This document shows positions 7,388 through 15,660 of a stretch of DNA of 47,049 nucleotides, piece by piece. The notes beneath the pieces were generated by a model, which did no database searches, was not told the origin of the DNA, and was given only the letters and a program-made list of their open reading frames with translations. This stretch comes from Acidimicrobiia bacterium (GTDB lineage Bacteria; Actinomycetota; Acidimicrobiia; IMCC26256; JAMXLJ01). The position numbers and the translations under genes were made by a program. Numbering within the stretch: the stretch's first letter is position 1; every line of letters starts with the position of its first letter. The stretch covers positions 1-47,049 of the forward strand of contig DASRES010000047.1 in NCBI GenBank assembly GCA_035651955.1, written 5' to 3'.

Positions 7388-8464
7388 ATGCTCCCCCGCG
7401 ACCGCCTCGCCGACCTGGAGGCCGAGCTCGAGAAGCTCGAGTCGAACCTGCCCGAGATCTACGCGTCGGGCGACCAGCAGGCGACGCGCGACGCCGGCCG
7501 CCGTCATGCGGAGCTCAAGCCGCTCGTCGACGCGTGGCGCGACTACAAGCGCACCGAGGACGACGTCGCGGAGGCGAAGGAGCTTCTCGGCAACGAGGAC
7601 GACGCCGAGATGCGCGAGTTCCTGCGCGGCGAGGTCACGGAGAAGGAAGCGCGGCTCGGCGCGATCGACGCGCACATCAAGGAACTGCTCCTCCCGCGCG
7701 ACCCGAACGACGGCAAGAACGTCATCGTCGAGATCCGCGGCGCGGTGGGCGGCGAGGAGGCGAACCTCTGGGCCGCGGACCTCTACCGCATGTACCAGCG
7801 CTATGCCGAGGCGCACGGCTGGCGCGTCGAGCCGATGTCCAGCCAGCCGTCCGAGATGGGCGGCTTCCGCGAGGTGACCTTCGTCGTGAAGGGGCCCGAC
7901 GCGTGGACGCGCCTGAAGTACGAGGCCGGCGTCCACCGGGTGCAGCGGGTCCCGGTGACGGAGAGCCAGGGCCGCGTCCACACGAGCGCGGCGACCGTCG
8001 CGGTGCTCCCCGAGGCGGAGGACATCGCGATCGACGTCGATCCCAACGACCTCGAGATCGACGTCTACCGGTCGACGGGACCGGGCGGGCAGTCCGTCAA
8101 CACGACCGACTCCGCGGTCCGCATCACGCACAAGCCGTCGGGACTCGTCGTCACGTGCCAGGACGAGAAGAGCCAGCTGCAGAACAAGGAGAAGGCGATG
8201 CGGATCCTGCGCTCGCGCCTGCTGCAGATCGAGCAGGAGCGCCAGCAGCAGGAGCTCTCGTCCGCGCGGCGCAGCCAGGTGAAGAGCGGTGACCGCTCCG
8301 ACAAGAGCCGGACGTACAACTACAAGGAGAACCGGGTCACCGACCACCGTGTCAACCTGACGGTGAAGGCCCTCGATCGCGTGCTCGAGGGCGATCTCGA
8401 CGAGATCGTCGACGCGCTCGCGGCCGCCGAGCGCAGCGAGCAGCTCGCCGCGTCGGACAGCTGA
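7388..8464 (+). CDS. prfA: Peptide chain release factor 1
   Basis: 358 residues, the normal RF1 length. RF1 reads UAA and UAG in the ribosomal A site and triggers peptide release. The tripeptide anticodon is PVT at 189–191 (the RF1 form of PxT, not the SPF of RF2), and the catalytic GGQ is at 233–235, in the conserved context STGPGGQSVNTTDSAV. The gln of GGQ is methylated by PrmC, encoded 14 nt downstream, so the pair is functionally linked. ATG 7388 is chosen because it follows a leaderless -10 box. Confidence 0.97.
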   Translation: MLPRDRLADLEAELEKLESNLPEIYASGDQQATRDAGRRHAELKPLVDAWRDYKRTEDDVAEAKELLGNEDDAEMREFLRGEVTEKEARLGAIDAHIKELLLPRDPNDGKNVIVEIRGAVGGEEANLWAADLYRMYQRYAEAHGWRVEPMSSQPSEMGGFREVTFVVKGPDAWTRLKYEAGVHRVQRVPVTESQGRVHTSAATVAVLPEAEDIAIDVDPNDLEIDVYRSTGPGGQSVNTTDSAVRITHKPSGLVVTCQDEKSQLQNKEKAMRILRSRLLQIEQERQQQELSSARRSQVKSGDRSDKSRTYNYKENRVTDHRVNLTVKALDRVLEGDLDEIVDALAAAERSEQLAASDS

Positions 8465-8478
8465 GCCAGCGAGCCGAC

Positions 8479-9462
8479 GTGGCGAGCTGGCGACAGCTGC
8501 TCGATGACGCAACCCGTGCGCTCGATGCCGCCGGTGTCACCGCCGCCTCGACCGAGGCCCGGTGGATGCTCGAGGAGGTCTCGGGCTACGACGCGGCGGA
8601 GCTGCTCGCCAACCGGGGCGACGACGCGCCCGCACGCGCGGTCGCCCGTCTGCAGGGGATGGTCGCGCGGCGCGCCGCCGGCGAGCCCCTGCAGTACGTC
8701 CTGGGTCACTGGTCGTTCCGCGACCTCGATCTCCTCGTCGACCCGCGCGTCCTGATCCCGCGTCCCGAGACGGAGGTGGTCGCCGAGGTCGCGCTCGACG
8801 AGGCGGTGCGGCTCGGTGCGAGGCGCGGCCGGCCGCGCACGTTCACACGTTCCCACACGCCGCGGCCGTTCACGATCGCCGATCTCGGGACGGGATCGGG
8901 CGCGCTCGCGCTCGCGCTCGCGACGCAGCTCCCCGAGGCCGAGGTGTGGGCCACCGACGTGAGCGAGGACGCGCTGGCCGTCGCGCGCGCGAACCTCGCC
9001 GGGATCGGGACCGCCGCGACGCGTGTGCGCGTCGCGAGCGGCTCGTGGTTCGACGCACTGCCGCCGTTCCTGCGCGGCCACGTGCGTCTCGTCGTGTCGA
9101 ACCCGCCGTACGTCGCCAACCGCGAGATGCAGTCGCTGCCCGCGGACGTCGCGGACCACGAGCCGATGGAGGCGTTGGTGAGCGGCCCGACCGGCCTCGA
9201 GGCGATCGAGCGCATCCTCGCGGATGCGCCGTCATGGCTCGTGGCGAACGGTTCCGTCGTGTGCGAGATCGCACCGCACCAGAGCGTCGACGCCGTCGCG
9301 GTCGCGCTCGAGCACGGATTCGAGGAGGCGTTCACGCGGCCAGACCTCGCGGGACGCGAGCGCGTGCTGGTCGCGCGGCGGCGGATAGGGTGGCCGGGAT
9401 GGCCGACGAGCTCGACGTCGACGCGATGCTCCAGCGGTTCCGGGACCGGGCCGAGGCCGTGA
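8479..9462 (+). CDS. prmC: Release factor glutamine N5-methyltransferase
   Basis: 327 residues from GTG 8479. PrmC transfers a methyl group from S-adenosylmethionine to the glutamine of the GGQ loop in release factors. Visible features are the helical N-terminal domain, the RPETE motif (95–99), the AdoMet-binding DLGTGSGALAL (about 135–145) and the catalytic NPPY (208–211). Residues 112–131 (GARRGRPRTFTRSHTPRPFT) look like an insertion before the AdoMet motif. The last 21 residues overlap the next gene in another frame and are unlike PrmC, so the ancestral C-terminus was probably shorter. Confidence 0.95.
   Translation: MASWRQLLDDATRALDAAGVTAASTEARWMLEEVSGYDAAELLANRGDDAPARAVARLQGMVARRAAGEPLQYVLGHWSFRDLDLLVDPRVLIPRPETEVVAEVALDEAVRLGARRGRPRTFTRSHTPRPFTIADLGTGSGALALALATQLPEAEVWATDVSEDALAVARANLAGIGTAATRVRVASGSWFDALPPFLRGHVRLVVSNPPYVANREMQSLPADVADHEPMEALVSGPTGLEAIERILADAPSWLVANGSVVCEIAPHQSVDAVAVALEHGFEEAFTRPDLAGRERVLVARRRIGWPGWPTSSTSTRCSSGSGTGPRP
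9386..9391 (+). promoter_or_regulatory. Leaderless-type -10 box inside the 3' end of prmC
   Basis: TAGGGT ends 7 nt before ATG 9399 of the 71-residue protein. It would let this small gene be transcribed separately from prfA–prmC. Confidence 0.45.
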
Positions 9463-9614
9463 AGAGCCGGCCGCTCCCACCGGTCGCGGGTGCCGAACGG
9501 CAGCGCTTCGTCGAGCAGGCCCAGCTCGACTACCAGGACTTCGCGATCGTCGGCGACGCGTCGTGGACCTTCGAGGACGGCGTCCTCACCCTGCAGGTCG
9601 ACCTCAAGGGCTGA
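9399..9614 (+). CDS. Small conserved-looking hypothetical protein (71 aa)
   Basis: Starts at ATG 9399 and overlaps the last 64 nt of prmC in another frame. The protein (MADELDVDAMLQRFRDRAEA at the start, FAIVGDASWTFEDGVLTLQVDLKG at the end) is acidic and soluble, with a predicted N-terminal helix and C-terminal beta strands. I do not recognise the family. Codon use is strongly GC3-biased, like the real genes around it. A leaderless-type TAGGGT box stands 7 nt upstream. It ends 4 nt before the convergent DUF983 gene. Confidence 0.65.
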   Translation: MADELDVDAMLQRFRDRAEAVKSRPLPPVAGAERQRFVEQAQLDYQDFAIVGDASWTFEDGVLTLQVDLKG

Positions 9615-9618
9615 GCGC

Positions 9619-10032
9619 TCAGGACGACCGCTCGTCGAAGATCTCGAACCGGTCCATCCGCTGCAGGTACGCGCGGTCCACCGCCATCCACACCGTCTTC
9701 GAGAACGGGTAGTAGAGGATCGGCGCGAACAGCATGAGCGGTACGAGCACCGCGAGCAGCGGTGCGACCGGGATGTTCGGGACGGTCGCCGCGACGAGCG
9801 CGACGAACACGGCCGCGAACACGCCGCCCACCACGATCATGTTGATCGCGAGCGCACCGACGAAGTAGCCGGACTCACGCTCGAAGTGCAGCCCGCAGCG
9901 CGGACAGTCGGGCACCAACGTGAAGTACCGGCGGAACAGGTGACCGCTGCCGCAGCGCGGGCATCGCCGTGTGAAGCCCCACCACATCGTGCGTGCACGG
10001 CTCGGTTGGACGGTCACGACGCGCCGGCCCAC
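9619..10032 (-). CDS. DUF983 family membrane protein
   Basis: 137 residues. Two zinc-ribbon-like CPRC pairs (C24/C27 and C42/C45) are followed by two hydrophobic segments (about 56–84 and 88–111), the standard DUF983 layout. The start is GTG 10032, chosen because TACCCT on the minus strand lies 6 nt upstream in a leaderless arrangement. Function is not established; members often sit near respiratory or lipid genes. It is downstream of, and in the same direction as, the two PD-(D/E)XK genes but has its own promoter-like box. Confidence 0.85.
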   Translation of the reverse strand: MGRRVVTVQPSRARTMWWGFTRRCPRCGSGHLFRRYFTLVPDCPRCGLHFERESGYFVGALAINMIVVGGVFAAVFVALVAATVPNIPVAPLLAVLVPLMLFAPILYYPFSKTVWMAVDRAYLQRMDRFEIFDERSS

Positions 10033-10038
10033 GGTCCC

Positions 10039-10044
10039 AGGGTA
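10039..10044 (-). promoter_or_regulatory. Leaderless-type -10 box for the DUF983 gene
   Basis: On the minus strand TACCCT (10044 to 10039) is followed by 6 nt and GTG 10032. The box lies in the 21-nt gap after the upstream nuclease gene. Confidence 0.45.
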
Positions 10045-10053
10045 CCGGTCGGG

Positions 10054-10842
10054 TCAGACGTTCACGCCGGGCGGAACCGGCCATGCGGCGACCGCGGGCG
10101 CGGCGCTGTCGCGGCAGATCGAGCGGTACCGGCACCACCCGCACGTGGTCGGGTCCGCCACGCCCGCGTACTCCTGCTCCTGCCACATCTCGCCGACCAC
10201 CGCGCGCATCTCCTCCTCGATGTCGGCGAGCTCGTCGTCGTCGGGCTCGAAGGGCACCGGGTCGTCGACGACCTCCGGCGAGAGGAACTCGTAGCGCACG
10301 CGCACGCGCAGTCCCTTGCGGGCCGCGCGCGGCGCGAGCAGCCAGGCCTGCAGGCGCGCCCGCGGGTCGTCCCGGAGGTGCTCGGACGTCGGCGGCGCGC
10401 CCGTCTTGTAGTCGCGCGCATCGGCGATCCCGTCGTGGATCCACACGGCGTCGATGCGCCCCGTCGCCATGAACATCGGTGCCGGCAGGCGATGGAACCG
10501 GGCGAGGTCGAGCTCGTGTGCCGACCACACCGCGCCCTCCGGGCAGCGACGTGCATGACGCTCGACGAACGCGTGCATGGGCCCGTCACCGTCGAAGCCG
10601 TGCGCGGCGAGGACGTCCACCACATGGGCGCCGTCACGGCAGGAGCCCGTTCCGGTCGTGTGCACCTGCCGGAGCATCGCGTGCACCGCGACGCCGAGGT
10701 CGGGCGACGGGCCCTCGTCGCTCGCCGGGATGCCGAGCATGCGCGCGATCCGGTACTCGCGGCGACACCGCCGCCACTGGACGAGCGACGTCGCGTTGAG
10801 CGCGACGATCGCGGCCGGGCGGACGTCGTCGCGCGCCGTCAC
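10054..10842 (-). CDS. PD-(D/E)XK nuclease with Cas4/AddB-type Fe-S cysteines
   Basis: 262 residues from GTG 10842, whose GTGA overlaps the stop of the upstream gene. The active site is complete: GVAVH (G50/H54), GRID (D131), and the D-x-K pair in RDYKTG (D144, K146), matching the RecB-type PDDEXK_1 nuclease domain. Four cysteines, C26, C234, C237 and C243 (C…CxxCx5C), have the spacing of the 4Fe-4S cluster in Cas4, AddB and Dna2-type nucleases. No helicase, cas1 or cas2 lies nearby, so it is not a CRISPR gene. A DNA-processing or repair role is inferred, probably as a partner of the adjacent related protein. Confidence 0.85.
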   Translation of the reverse strand: MTARDDVRPAAIVALNATSLVQWRRCRREYRIARMLGIPASDEGPSPDLGVAVHAMLRQVHTTGTGSCRDGAHVVDVLAAHGFDGDGPMHAFVERHARRCPEGAVWSAHELDLARFHRLPAPMFMATGRIDAVWIHDGIADARDYKTGAPPTSEHLRDDPRARLQAWLLAPRAARKGLRVRVRYEFLSPEVVDDPVPFEPDDDELADIEEEMRAVVGEMWQEQEYAGVADPTTCGWCRYRSICRDSAAPAVAAWPVPPGVNV

Positions 10843-11597
10843 GTGTGTGCCTTGCACCCGGGGACGAAGCGGCAGGACGCGCAGTCGGAACCCGGGGCCG
10901 GATCGGGCTGCGCGATCCGCTCGCGGATGAGCGCGACGCGCGCTGCGACCCAGTCGTCCAGGTCCGCCCGCCGCGACGCGACGTCGACCACGTCCTCGCG
11001 GCGCGCGCCCTGCACGACGTCCGCGACTGACACGAGCAACGGGCGGTCGCCGGCCCAGCGCGCGAGACGGAGGAGCACGAACCGCACGTCGGCGTCGTCG
11101 ACCAGCACCGCGGGAACGCCGGAGCCCAGTCGGAGCAGACGCACCTCGGCGCGCCCGTCGCCGTCCTCGACCACCAGCCCGCACCGGCCGACGAGACGCA
11201 CACCGAGGCCGTCCAGCGTCGTGGACCACTCCTCGTCGCCGGGGAGGTCCGCGGCGCGCACCGGGCGATCGCCGTAGAGGGCGACGTACCAGGCGGCCGC
11301 GTGCTCGTACAGCCGGCGCTCCTCGTCCGTCAGGGCGTCGGCCCGGAACGCGCCGATCGACGGCGACGCCACGTCGACGTGACACAGCCGGGCGTCCTCG
11401 AGGAGGCGCTGCTCCACGCGGAACCGACCCGACCCGAGGTTCATCCCGCGGTGGTCGCCGTGCTCGTGCGCCAGCCGCCGCGGGCACATCGTTCCGGCGC
11501 GGCGGAGGTGGCTCACCGTGACCTTCGGCGGCTGGTCGGCGTCGAGGTCCGCGCCGCCACTGCGTGTGCTCGGTCGCACGGGTTCGGCCTTCACCAC
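10839..11597 (-). CDS. PD-(D/E)XK-like protein with lost catalytic residues
   Basis: 252 residues from GTG 11597 (a second GTG follows directly). It has the same four-cysteine frame as the downstream nuclease: CPRR at C38 and CASCRFVPGC at C239/C242/C248. The region equivalent to GRID…DYKTG reads VGRCGLVV…AEVRLLRLG, so the catalytic aspartate and the lysine are missing, and the GxxxH motif is not evident. It is probably a catalytically inactive but Fe-S-binding paralog that forms a heteromer with the active nuclease, to which it is coupled by a GTGA overlap. The reading is homology by pattern, not proven. Confidence 0.6.
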   Translation of the reverse strand: MVKAEPVRPSTRSGGADLDADQPPKVTVSHLRRAGTMCPRRLAHEHGDHRGMNLGSGRFRVEQRLLEDARLCHVDVASPSIGAFRADALTDEERRLYEHAAAWYVALYGDRPVRAADLPGDEEWSTTLDGLGVRLVGRCGLVVEDGDGRAEVRLLRLGSGVPAVLVDDADVRFVLLRLARWAGDRPLLVSVADVVQGARREDVVDVASRRADLDDWVAARVALIRERIAQPDPAPGSDCASCRFVPGCKAHT

Positions 11598-11649
11598 GGG
11601 TCACGGTATGCCGACACGAGGATGTGGCTTCGGACCTCCAGGTGCCGCC

Positions 11650-11655
11650 TAGCAT
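11650..11655 (+). promoter_or_regulatory. Leaderless-type -10 box for the DUF4012 gene
   Basis: TAGCAT is followed by 7 nt and GTG 11663, which is in frame with the DUF4012 protein and places its membrane helix near the N-terminus. Confidence 0.5.
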
Positions 11656-11662
11656 CCCGCGC

Positions 11663-13411
11663 GTGGCTGCGGATCGCGAGCGGCCCCGCCGGCGGCGGTG
11701 GCCGTACGTCGTCGTGTTCGTCGCGGTCGTGGTCGCGTGGCTCGCGTTCTCGGCGTTCTCGTTGCTCCGCGCCCGCCACGACGCCAACCTCGGCATGGAC
11801 CTGCTGCGCCAGGCCCGTTCGACCCTCACCCCGACGGATGTCGTCCGCGGTCAGGGTGCCGACATCCTCGCCGCCGCCGAGCGCGACTTCGCCCGGGCCC
11901 ACGACCGCGTGGACAAGCCGTGGCTGAAGCCGCTCGAGATCGTGCCCGTCGTCGGGCGGCAGGTCCGCTCGATCGACGCGCTCACCGGCTCGGCCCGCCG
12001 CGTCGTCGCCGTCGGCTCCGACGCGATGACGCGCTCGCGCGCCCAGCTCTCCGCACCCGTCGTGACCGGCGACGCGCGCGTCCAGCAGGTCCGCGCCCTC
12101 GGGTCGATCGCCAGCTCGGCGTGGCGGCAGCTGCGATCGGTCGACCTCGGCCCCGGGAACGCGCTGATCGGCCCGCTGCGCGACGCCCGCACGAAATTCT
12201 CCCACGACCTCGCGAAGCTGCGCGACGCGCTGAAGAACGTCGACGACGCGTCCACCGGTCTCGCGCAGCTCATGCAGGGCCCGTCGCGCTACCTCGTCGT
12301 CGCGGCGAACAATGCCGAGATGCGCGCCGGATCGGGCATGTGGCTGAGCGCAGGGCTGCTCGACGTGCAGAGCGGCCGGTTCGCCGTCGGGGACATGCGA
12401 CCCACGCCGGACCTCGCCCTCGACCCGGGCGTCGTCCCGATCACCGGCGACCTCGCGGCACGGTGGGGTTGGACGGTCCCGAACCAGGAGTGGCGGAACC
12501 TCATGATGAGCCCGCAGCTCCCGGCGAACGCCGAGCTCGCGGCGAGCATGTGGCGCGCGCAGTCGCCGGTGCCGATCGACGGCGTGCTCGTCATCGACCC
12601 GGTCGCGCTGCAGGCACTGCTGTCGGCGTCCGGCCCGGTGAACGTGGACGGCAAGGTGATCGACGCCGACAACGTCGTGGCCTACGTGCTGCACGACCAG
12701 TACTACGGCGCATCGACCGAGACCACGCAGCAGGCCGAGCGACGCGAGCAGCTGAGCGCGATCGCCCGCGCCGCGATCCAGGGCATCGACCAGCACGGCT
12801 GGGACGCCAGCAAGCTGGTCGACCAGCTGCGCACGGCCGCGCAGGGCCGTCACGTGCTGGCGTGGTCGAGCAATCCGGTGCAGGAGAAGGCCTGGGAGGC
12901 CGCGGGCATCAGCGGGACGTTCCCCCGGGACTCGCTCATGGTCTCGATGCTGAACCGCGGCGGCAACAAGCTCGACCAGTACCTGCACGTCGACCCGACG
13001 CTCGTGGTGACGCCGACCGCCACACGCACTGCCGCGACGCTGCAGGTCGCCGTGTCGAACCAGACGCCACCCGACCAGCCGTTCTACGTCGAGGGGCCGT
13101 TCCCGGGCACGGGCCTCGCGGCGGGCGAGTACCTCGGGATCCTGGCGGTCAACGTCCCGGCCGACGCGTCGAACATCAGCATCGACAACGGCGCGCCCCT
13201 CGTCGCGGCCGGCCCCGACGGCGACAGCCGCGTCGTGGCGACGTACGTGCGGCTCGCCCGGGGACAGAGCCGGACGCTCACCGTCCGCTTCACGCTCCCC
13301 GCCGGCGCACGGACGATCGACGTGCAGCCGTCCGCCCGGATCCCCGGTGAGGTGTGGCACTTCCGTGACCAGCAGTGGGTCGACTCGGCGGCCCGCCCGT
13401 TGACCTGGTGA
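11663..13411 (+). CDS. DUF4012 domain-containing membrane-anchored protein
   Basis: 582 residues from GTG 11663. A basic N-terminus (RERPRRRRWP) is followed by one membrane helix (about 13–35), and the rest is predicted outside the cell. The DUF4012 core is recognisable from the QGPSRYLVVAANNAEMRAGSGM segment, split here around residues 210–230, and from PVPIDGVLVIDPVALQALL further on. DUF4012 proteins are common in actinobacteria next to polysaccharide genes; the biochemical role is unknown but envelope or glycan assembly is inferred. It is divergent from the nuclease pair and is the first gene of the surface-glycan region. Confidence 0.82.
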   Translation: MAADRERPRRRRWPYVVVFVAVVVAWLAFSAFSLLRARHDANLGMDLLRQARSTLTPTDVVRGQGADILAAAERDFARAHDRVDKPWLKPLEIVPVVGRQVRSIDALTGSARRVVAVGSDAMTRSRAQLSAPVVTGDARVQQVRALGSIASSAWRQLRSVDLGPGNALIGPLRDARTKFSHDLAKLRDALKNVDDASTGLAQLMQGPSRYLVVAANNAEMRAGSGMWLSAGLLDVQSGRFAVGDMRPTPDLALDPGVVPITGDLAARWGWTVPNQEWRNLMMSPQLPANAELAASMWRAQSPVPIDGVLVIDPVALQALLSASGPVNVDGKVIDADNVVAYVLHDQYYGASTETTQQAERREQLSAIARAAIQGIDQHGWDASKLVDQLRTAAQGRHVLAWSSNPVQEKAWEAAGISGTFPRDSLMVSMLNRGGNKLDQYLHVDPTLVVTPTATRTAATLQVAVSNQTPPDQPFYVEGPFPGTGLAAGEYLGILAVNVPADASNISIDNGAPLVAAGPDGDSRVVATYVRLARGQSRTLTVRFTLPAGARTIDVQPSARIPGEVWHFRDQQWVDSAARPLTW

Positions 13412-13504
13412 ACGGCACGCGACCGTCGCTCGCGGAGCGTGGCCGCAACCCCGCGACAGCCGGCGGTATCGCGCAGTTGCGACGGGTATAGGTCGATCGG
13501 CCCG

Positions 13505-13533
13505 TTGTCGCGCCGTCAACGTCTGGCTACACT
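13505..13533 (+). promoter_or_regulatory. Sigma-70-type promoter for the LPFTG protein
   Basis: TTGTCG (13505–13510) and TACACT (13528–13533) are spaced by 17 nt. The predicted transcript has a leader of about 35 nt with GGGAGG 5 nt before GTG 13574. Confidence 0.6.
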
Positions 13534-13573
13534 CCGCGCGGAGCTTGGGGGGAACAGGGCCAGGGAGGCAGCA

Positions 13574-13906
13574 GTGAAGCAGGGACCGACCGTCTCGGGA
13601 CGTGTCGAGGAGGGGCCGACCGGCCCGACGATCCGGCGCCGTGTCGCCCGTGCGGCTGCGGCCGGCGCGATCGTGCTCGGCGTCCTCGCACCGACCGCCG
13701 CGTTCGCGCAGACGTACCCGAACGGGGGCACGACGCCGCCGAAGGCGAACGACCCGGGCGCGCAGGTGCAGGGCGTCAGCGCCACGAACAACAGCTCGTC
13801 GCTGCCGTTCACCGGCGGTGACGTGGCCGGCCTCGCCGCCATCGGCGGTGGCGCCGTCGTCGTCGGTGGGCTGCTCGCGCTCCGTTCGCGGCGTTCGCAC
13901 GCCTGA
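13574..13906 (+). CDS. Small secreted LPFTG cell-wall-anchored protein
   Basis: 110 residues from GTG 13574, preceded by GGGAGG at 13563–13568. A basic region and hydrophobic stretch (RRRVARAAAAGAIVLGVLAP, about 21–40) end in a signal-peptidase site near AFA-Q46. A short Gly/Thr/Pro/Asn-rich mature part follows, then LPFTG (77–81), a hydrophobic helix (about 84–102) and the basic tail RSRRSHA. This is a complete sortase sorting signal, so covalent attachment to the cell wall is likely. The mature part is only about 30 residues, too small for an enzyme; it may be a spacer or display protein. No sortase gene is in the window. Confidence 0.8.
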   Translation: MKQGPTVSGRVEEGPTGPTIRRRVARAAAAGAIVLGVLAPTAAFAQTYPNGGTTPPKANDPGAQVQGVSATNNSSSLPFTGGDVAGLAAIGGGAVVVGGLLALRSRRSHA

Positions 13907-13917
13907 ATCTGCACGCA

Positions 13918-13934
13918 TCCCCGTCGTGAGGGGA
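13918..13934 (+). terminator. Weak hairpin after the LPFTG gene
   Basis: TCCCC and GGGGA (5-bp stem) flank a 7-nt loop 11 nt after the stop codon, followed by AAAG but no T-run. It is a possible weak terminator between the LPFTG gene and the next unit. Confidence 0.3.
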
Positions 13935-14103
13935 AAGCTCATCACGCCGGGATTCGTGCCGACCTGATCGTGATGACGGCTGCGATGAGCGGCGCGACTG
14001 CTCCGCAGGGTGGGCTAGCGTGCATCGGAGCGCCTGTCGGGTGCTTCCGCGCGTCGTGTGTGCGTACCACAGTGTCGTACGTGGTCGTCCGGGCTACGGG
14101 AAC

Positions 14104-15660
14104 GTGAGGGTGAGCGTCGGAGAGCGGGTACGCCCCGATCGGATCGAGAGCACGCGTCCGCCGCGGGCGACCCGCGGGCGCGCGCGACCCCGTCCCGAGC
14201 TCGGGCGGGTCCACCATCCGTCCCTGCGCACCATCCTGCTCGCGGTGGACACCACGTCGGTCGCGGCCGCGTGGCTGCTCACGCTCCTCGTGCCGTGGGC
14301 CGGTCGCTCGGCCTTCCACACCCAGCGCTACGCGATCGCGATCGCCGTTCCCGCGATCACGCTCGGCTCCCTGGCGCTGATCGCGTCCCAGCGCCTCTAC
14401 CTGGCGCGCGTCTGCGGCGTGCGCGCCGTCGAGGTCGCGCGCCTCGCGAGCGCGTCCCTGATCTCCGGTGTCGCGACGTACGCCGTCGCCGCCGCGCTCG
14501 GCGCGTCGATCTCGCTGCCGCGAACGCTCGTCGGCGTCGCCCTCGCGTTCACCTTCCTCACGTTCGGCCGCGGCGCGTACGGCACGTGGTTGAAGAGCTC
14601 GCGCGCGACGGGTCGCTTCAGCCGACCCGTCGTCATCGTCGGGACGAACGCGGAGGGACGCGAGCTCGAACGCCTGTTGCGGACGCACCCCGAGCTCGGG
14701 TTTCGCGTGGTCGGTTGCGTCGGTCGCTCCGACGAGCTGGCGCTGTGGCGCGACGACGTGCCGTGGCTCGGCGACCTCGGCGGTGCGGCCGACGCGATCC
14801 GCGGGCGGGGTGCGAACGGCGTGATCATCGCGGCGAGCGCCGTCCCGCACGACCAGCTCAACCGGCTCACTCGTCAGCTGCTCGCGGCCGACGTCCACGT
14901 GCACCTGTCGACCGGGCTGCAGGGGATCGCGTACCGGCGGCTCCGGTCGCTCCCGCTCGCGCACGAGCCCCTCTTCTACCTCGAGGCCGTCTCGCTGTCG
15001 CGGTGGCAGCTCGCCGCGAAGCGCGCGCTCGACATCATCGTCGCCGCGATCGCGTTGCTGTTCGCGGCGCCCGTCCTCCTGCTCGCGGCGGTCGCGATCA
15101 AGGTCGGCGACCGGGGCCCCGTCCTGTTCCGGCAGCGACGGGTCGGGCGGGGCGGGAGGACCTTCGAGGTCCTCAAGCTCCGGACCATGGTCCCCGACGC
15201 CGAGGAGCGCCTCGCGGAGGTGACGGCCGAGAACCTGCGGCGTGACGGACCACTGTTCAAGGCCTCCGACGACCCGCGGCGCACGAAGGTCGGCAGGGTG
15301 CTCGAGGCGACGAGCCTCGACGAGCTGCCGCAGCTCATCAACGTGCTCGTCGGGACGATGAGCCTCGTCGGCCCCCGGCCCGCGCTGCCCGACGAGGTCG
15401 CCCAATTCGACGACGAGCTGCTCGAGCGGCACAGCGTCCCGCCCGGCATCACCGGACTGTGGCAGGTGGAGGCGCGCGACAACCCGTCGTTCGAGGCGTA
15501 TCGCCGCCTCGACCTCTTCTACGTCGAGAACTGGTCGATCACGCTCGACCTGGCGATCCTGTTCGAGACGTTCCAGGCGGTCGTCGCGCGACTGCTGCGC
15601 GGCCCGACGCCGCACTTCGAGACGATCGAGCACGCCCAGGACCGAACCACCGCGGCGTGA
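14104..15660 (+). CDS. Polyprenyl glycosylphosphotransferase (WbaP/CpsE type)
   Basis: 518 residues from GTG 14104 (GTG 14110 and earlier in-frame GTGs are alternatives; the start is not settled). This enzyme begins glycan repeat-unit synthesis by moving a sugar-1-phosphate from a nucleotide sugar onto undecaprenyl phosphate at the inner membrane face. Four N-terminal membrane helices are followed by a nucleotide-binding-like middle domain (RPVVIVGTNAEGREL), a fifth helix starting at KRALDIIVA, and the catalytic C-terminal domain with KLRTM, SLDELPQLINVL, MSLVGPRPALP and PGITGLWQV, all family hallmarks. A -10-like TAGCGT lies at 14016–14021. Its stop overlaps the next gene by GTGA. Confidence 0.93.
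   Translation: MRVSVGERVRPDRIESTRPPRATRGRARPRPELGRVHHPSLRTILLAVDTTSVAAAWLLTLLVPWAGRSAFHTQRYAIAIAVPAITLGSLALIASQRLYLARVCGVRAVEVARLASASLISGVATYAVAAALGASISLPRTLVGVALAFTFLTFGRGAYGTWLKSSRATGRFSRPVVIVGTNAEGRELERLLRTHPELGFRVVGCVGRSDELALWRDDVPWLGDLGGAADAIRGRGANGVIIAASAVPHDQLNRLTRQLLAADVHVHLSTGLQGIAYRRLRSLPLAHEPLFYLEAVSLSRWQLAAKRALDIIVAAIALLFAAPVLLLAAVAIKVGDRGPVLFRQRRVGRGGRTFEVLKLRTMVPDAEERLAEVTAENLRRDGPLFKASDDPRRTKVGRVLEATSLDELPQLINVLVGTMSLVGPRPALPDEVAQFDDELLERHSVPPGITGLWQVEARDNPSFEAYRRLDLFYVENWSITLDLAILFETFQAVVARLLRGPTPHFETIEHAQDRTTAA

Noticed and set aside
5999-8512. Very long open frame on the minus strand opposite the DUF1800, DUF1501 and prfA genes
   Set aside because: It is the mirror of strongly GC3-biased plus-strand genes, rich in Arg/Val/Asp/His, with no recognisable domain. 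Similar long frames lie opposite 2951–4600, 11591–13945 and 43145–44914.
10054-10842. Cas4 of a CRISPR system
   Set aside because: The Fe-S PD-(D/E)XK pattern fits Cas4, but there are no cas genes or arrays nearby and the partner is a degenerate paralog.
10839-11597. The two nuclease-like frames as one gene broken by a frameshift
   Set aside because: Each has its own complete cysteine set and start, and they join by a clean GTGA overlap like other gene pairs here.
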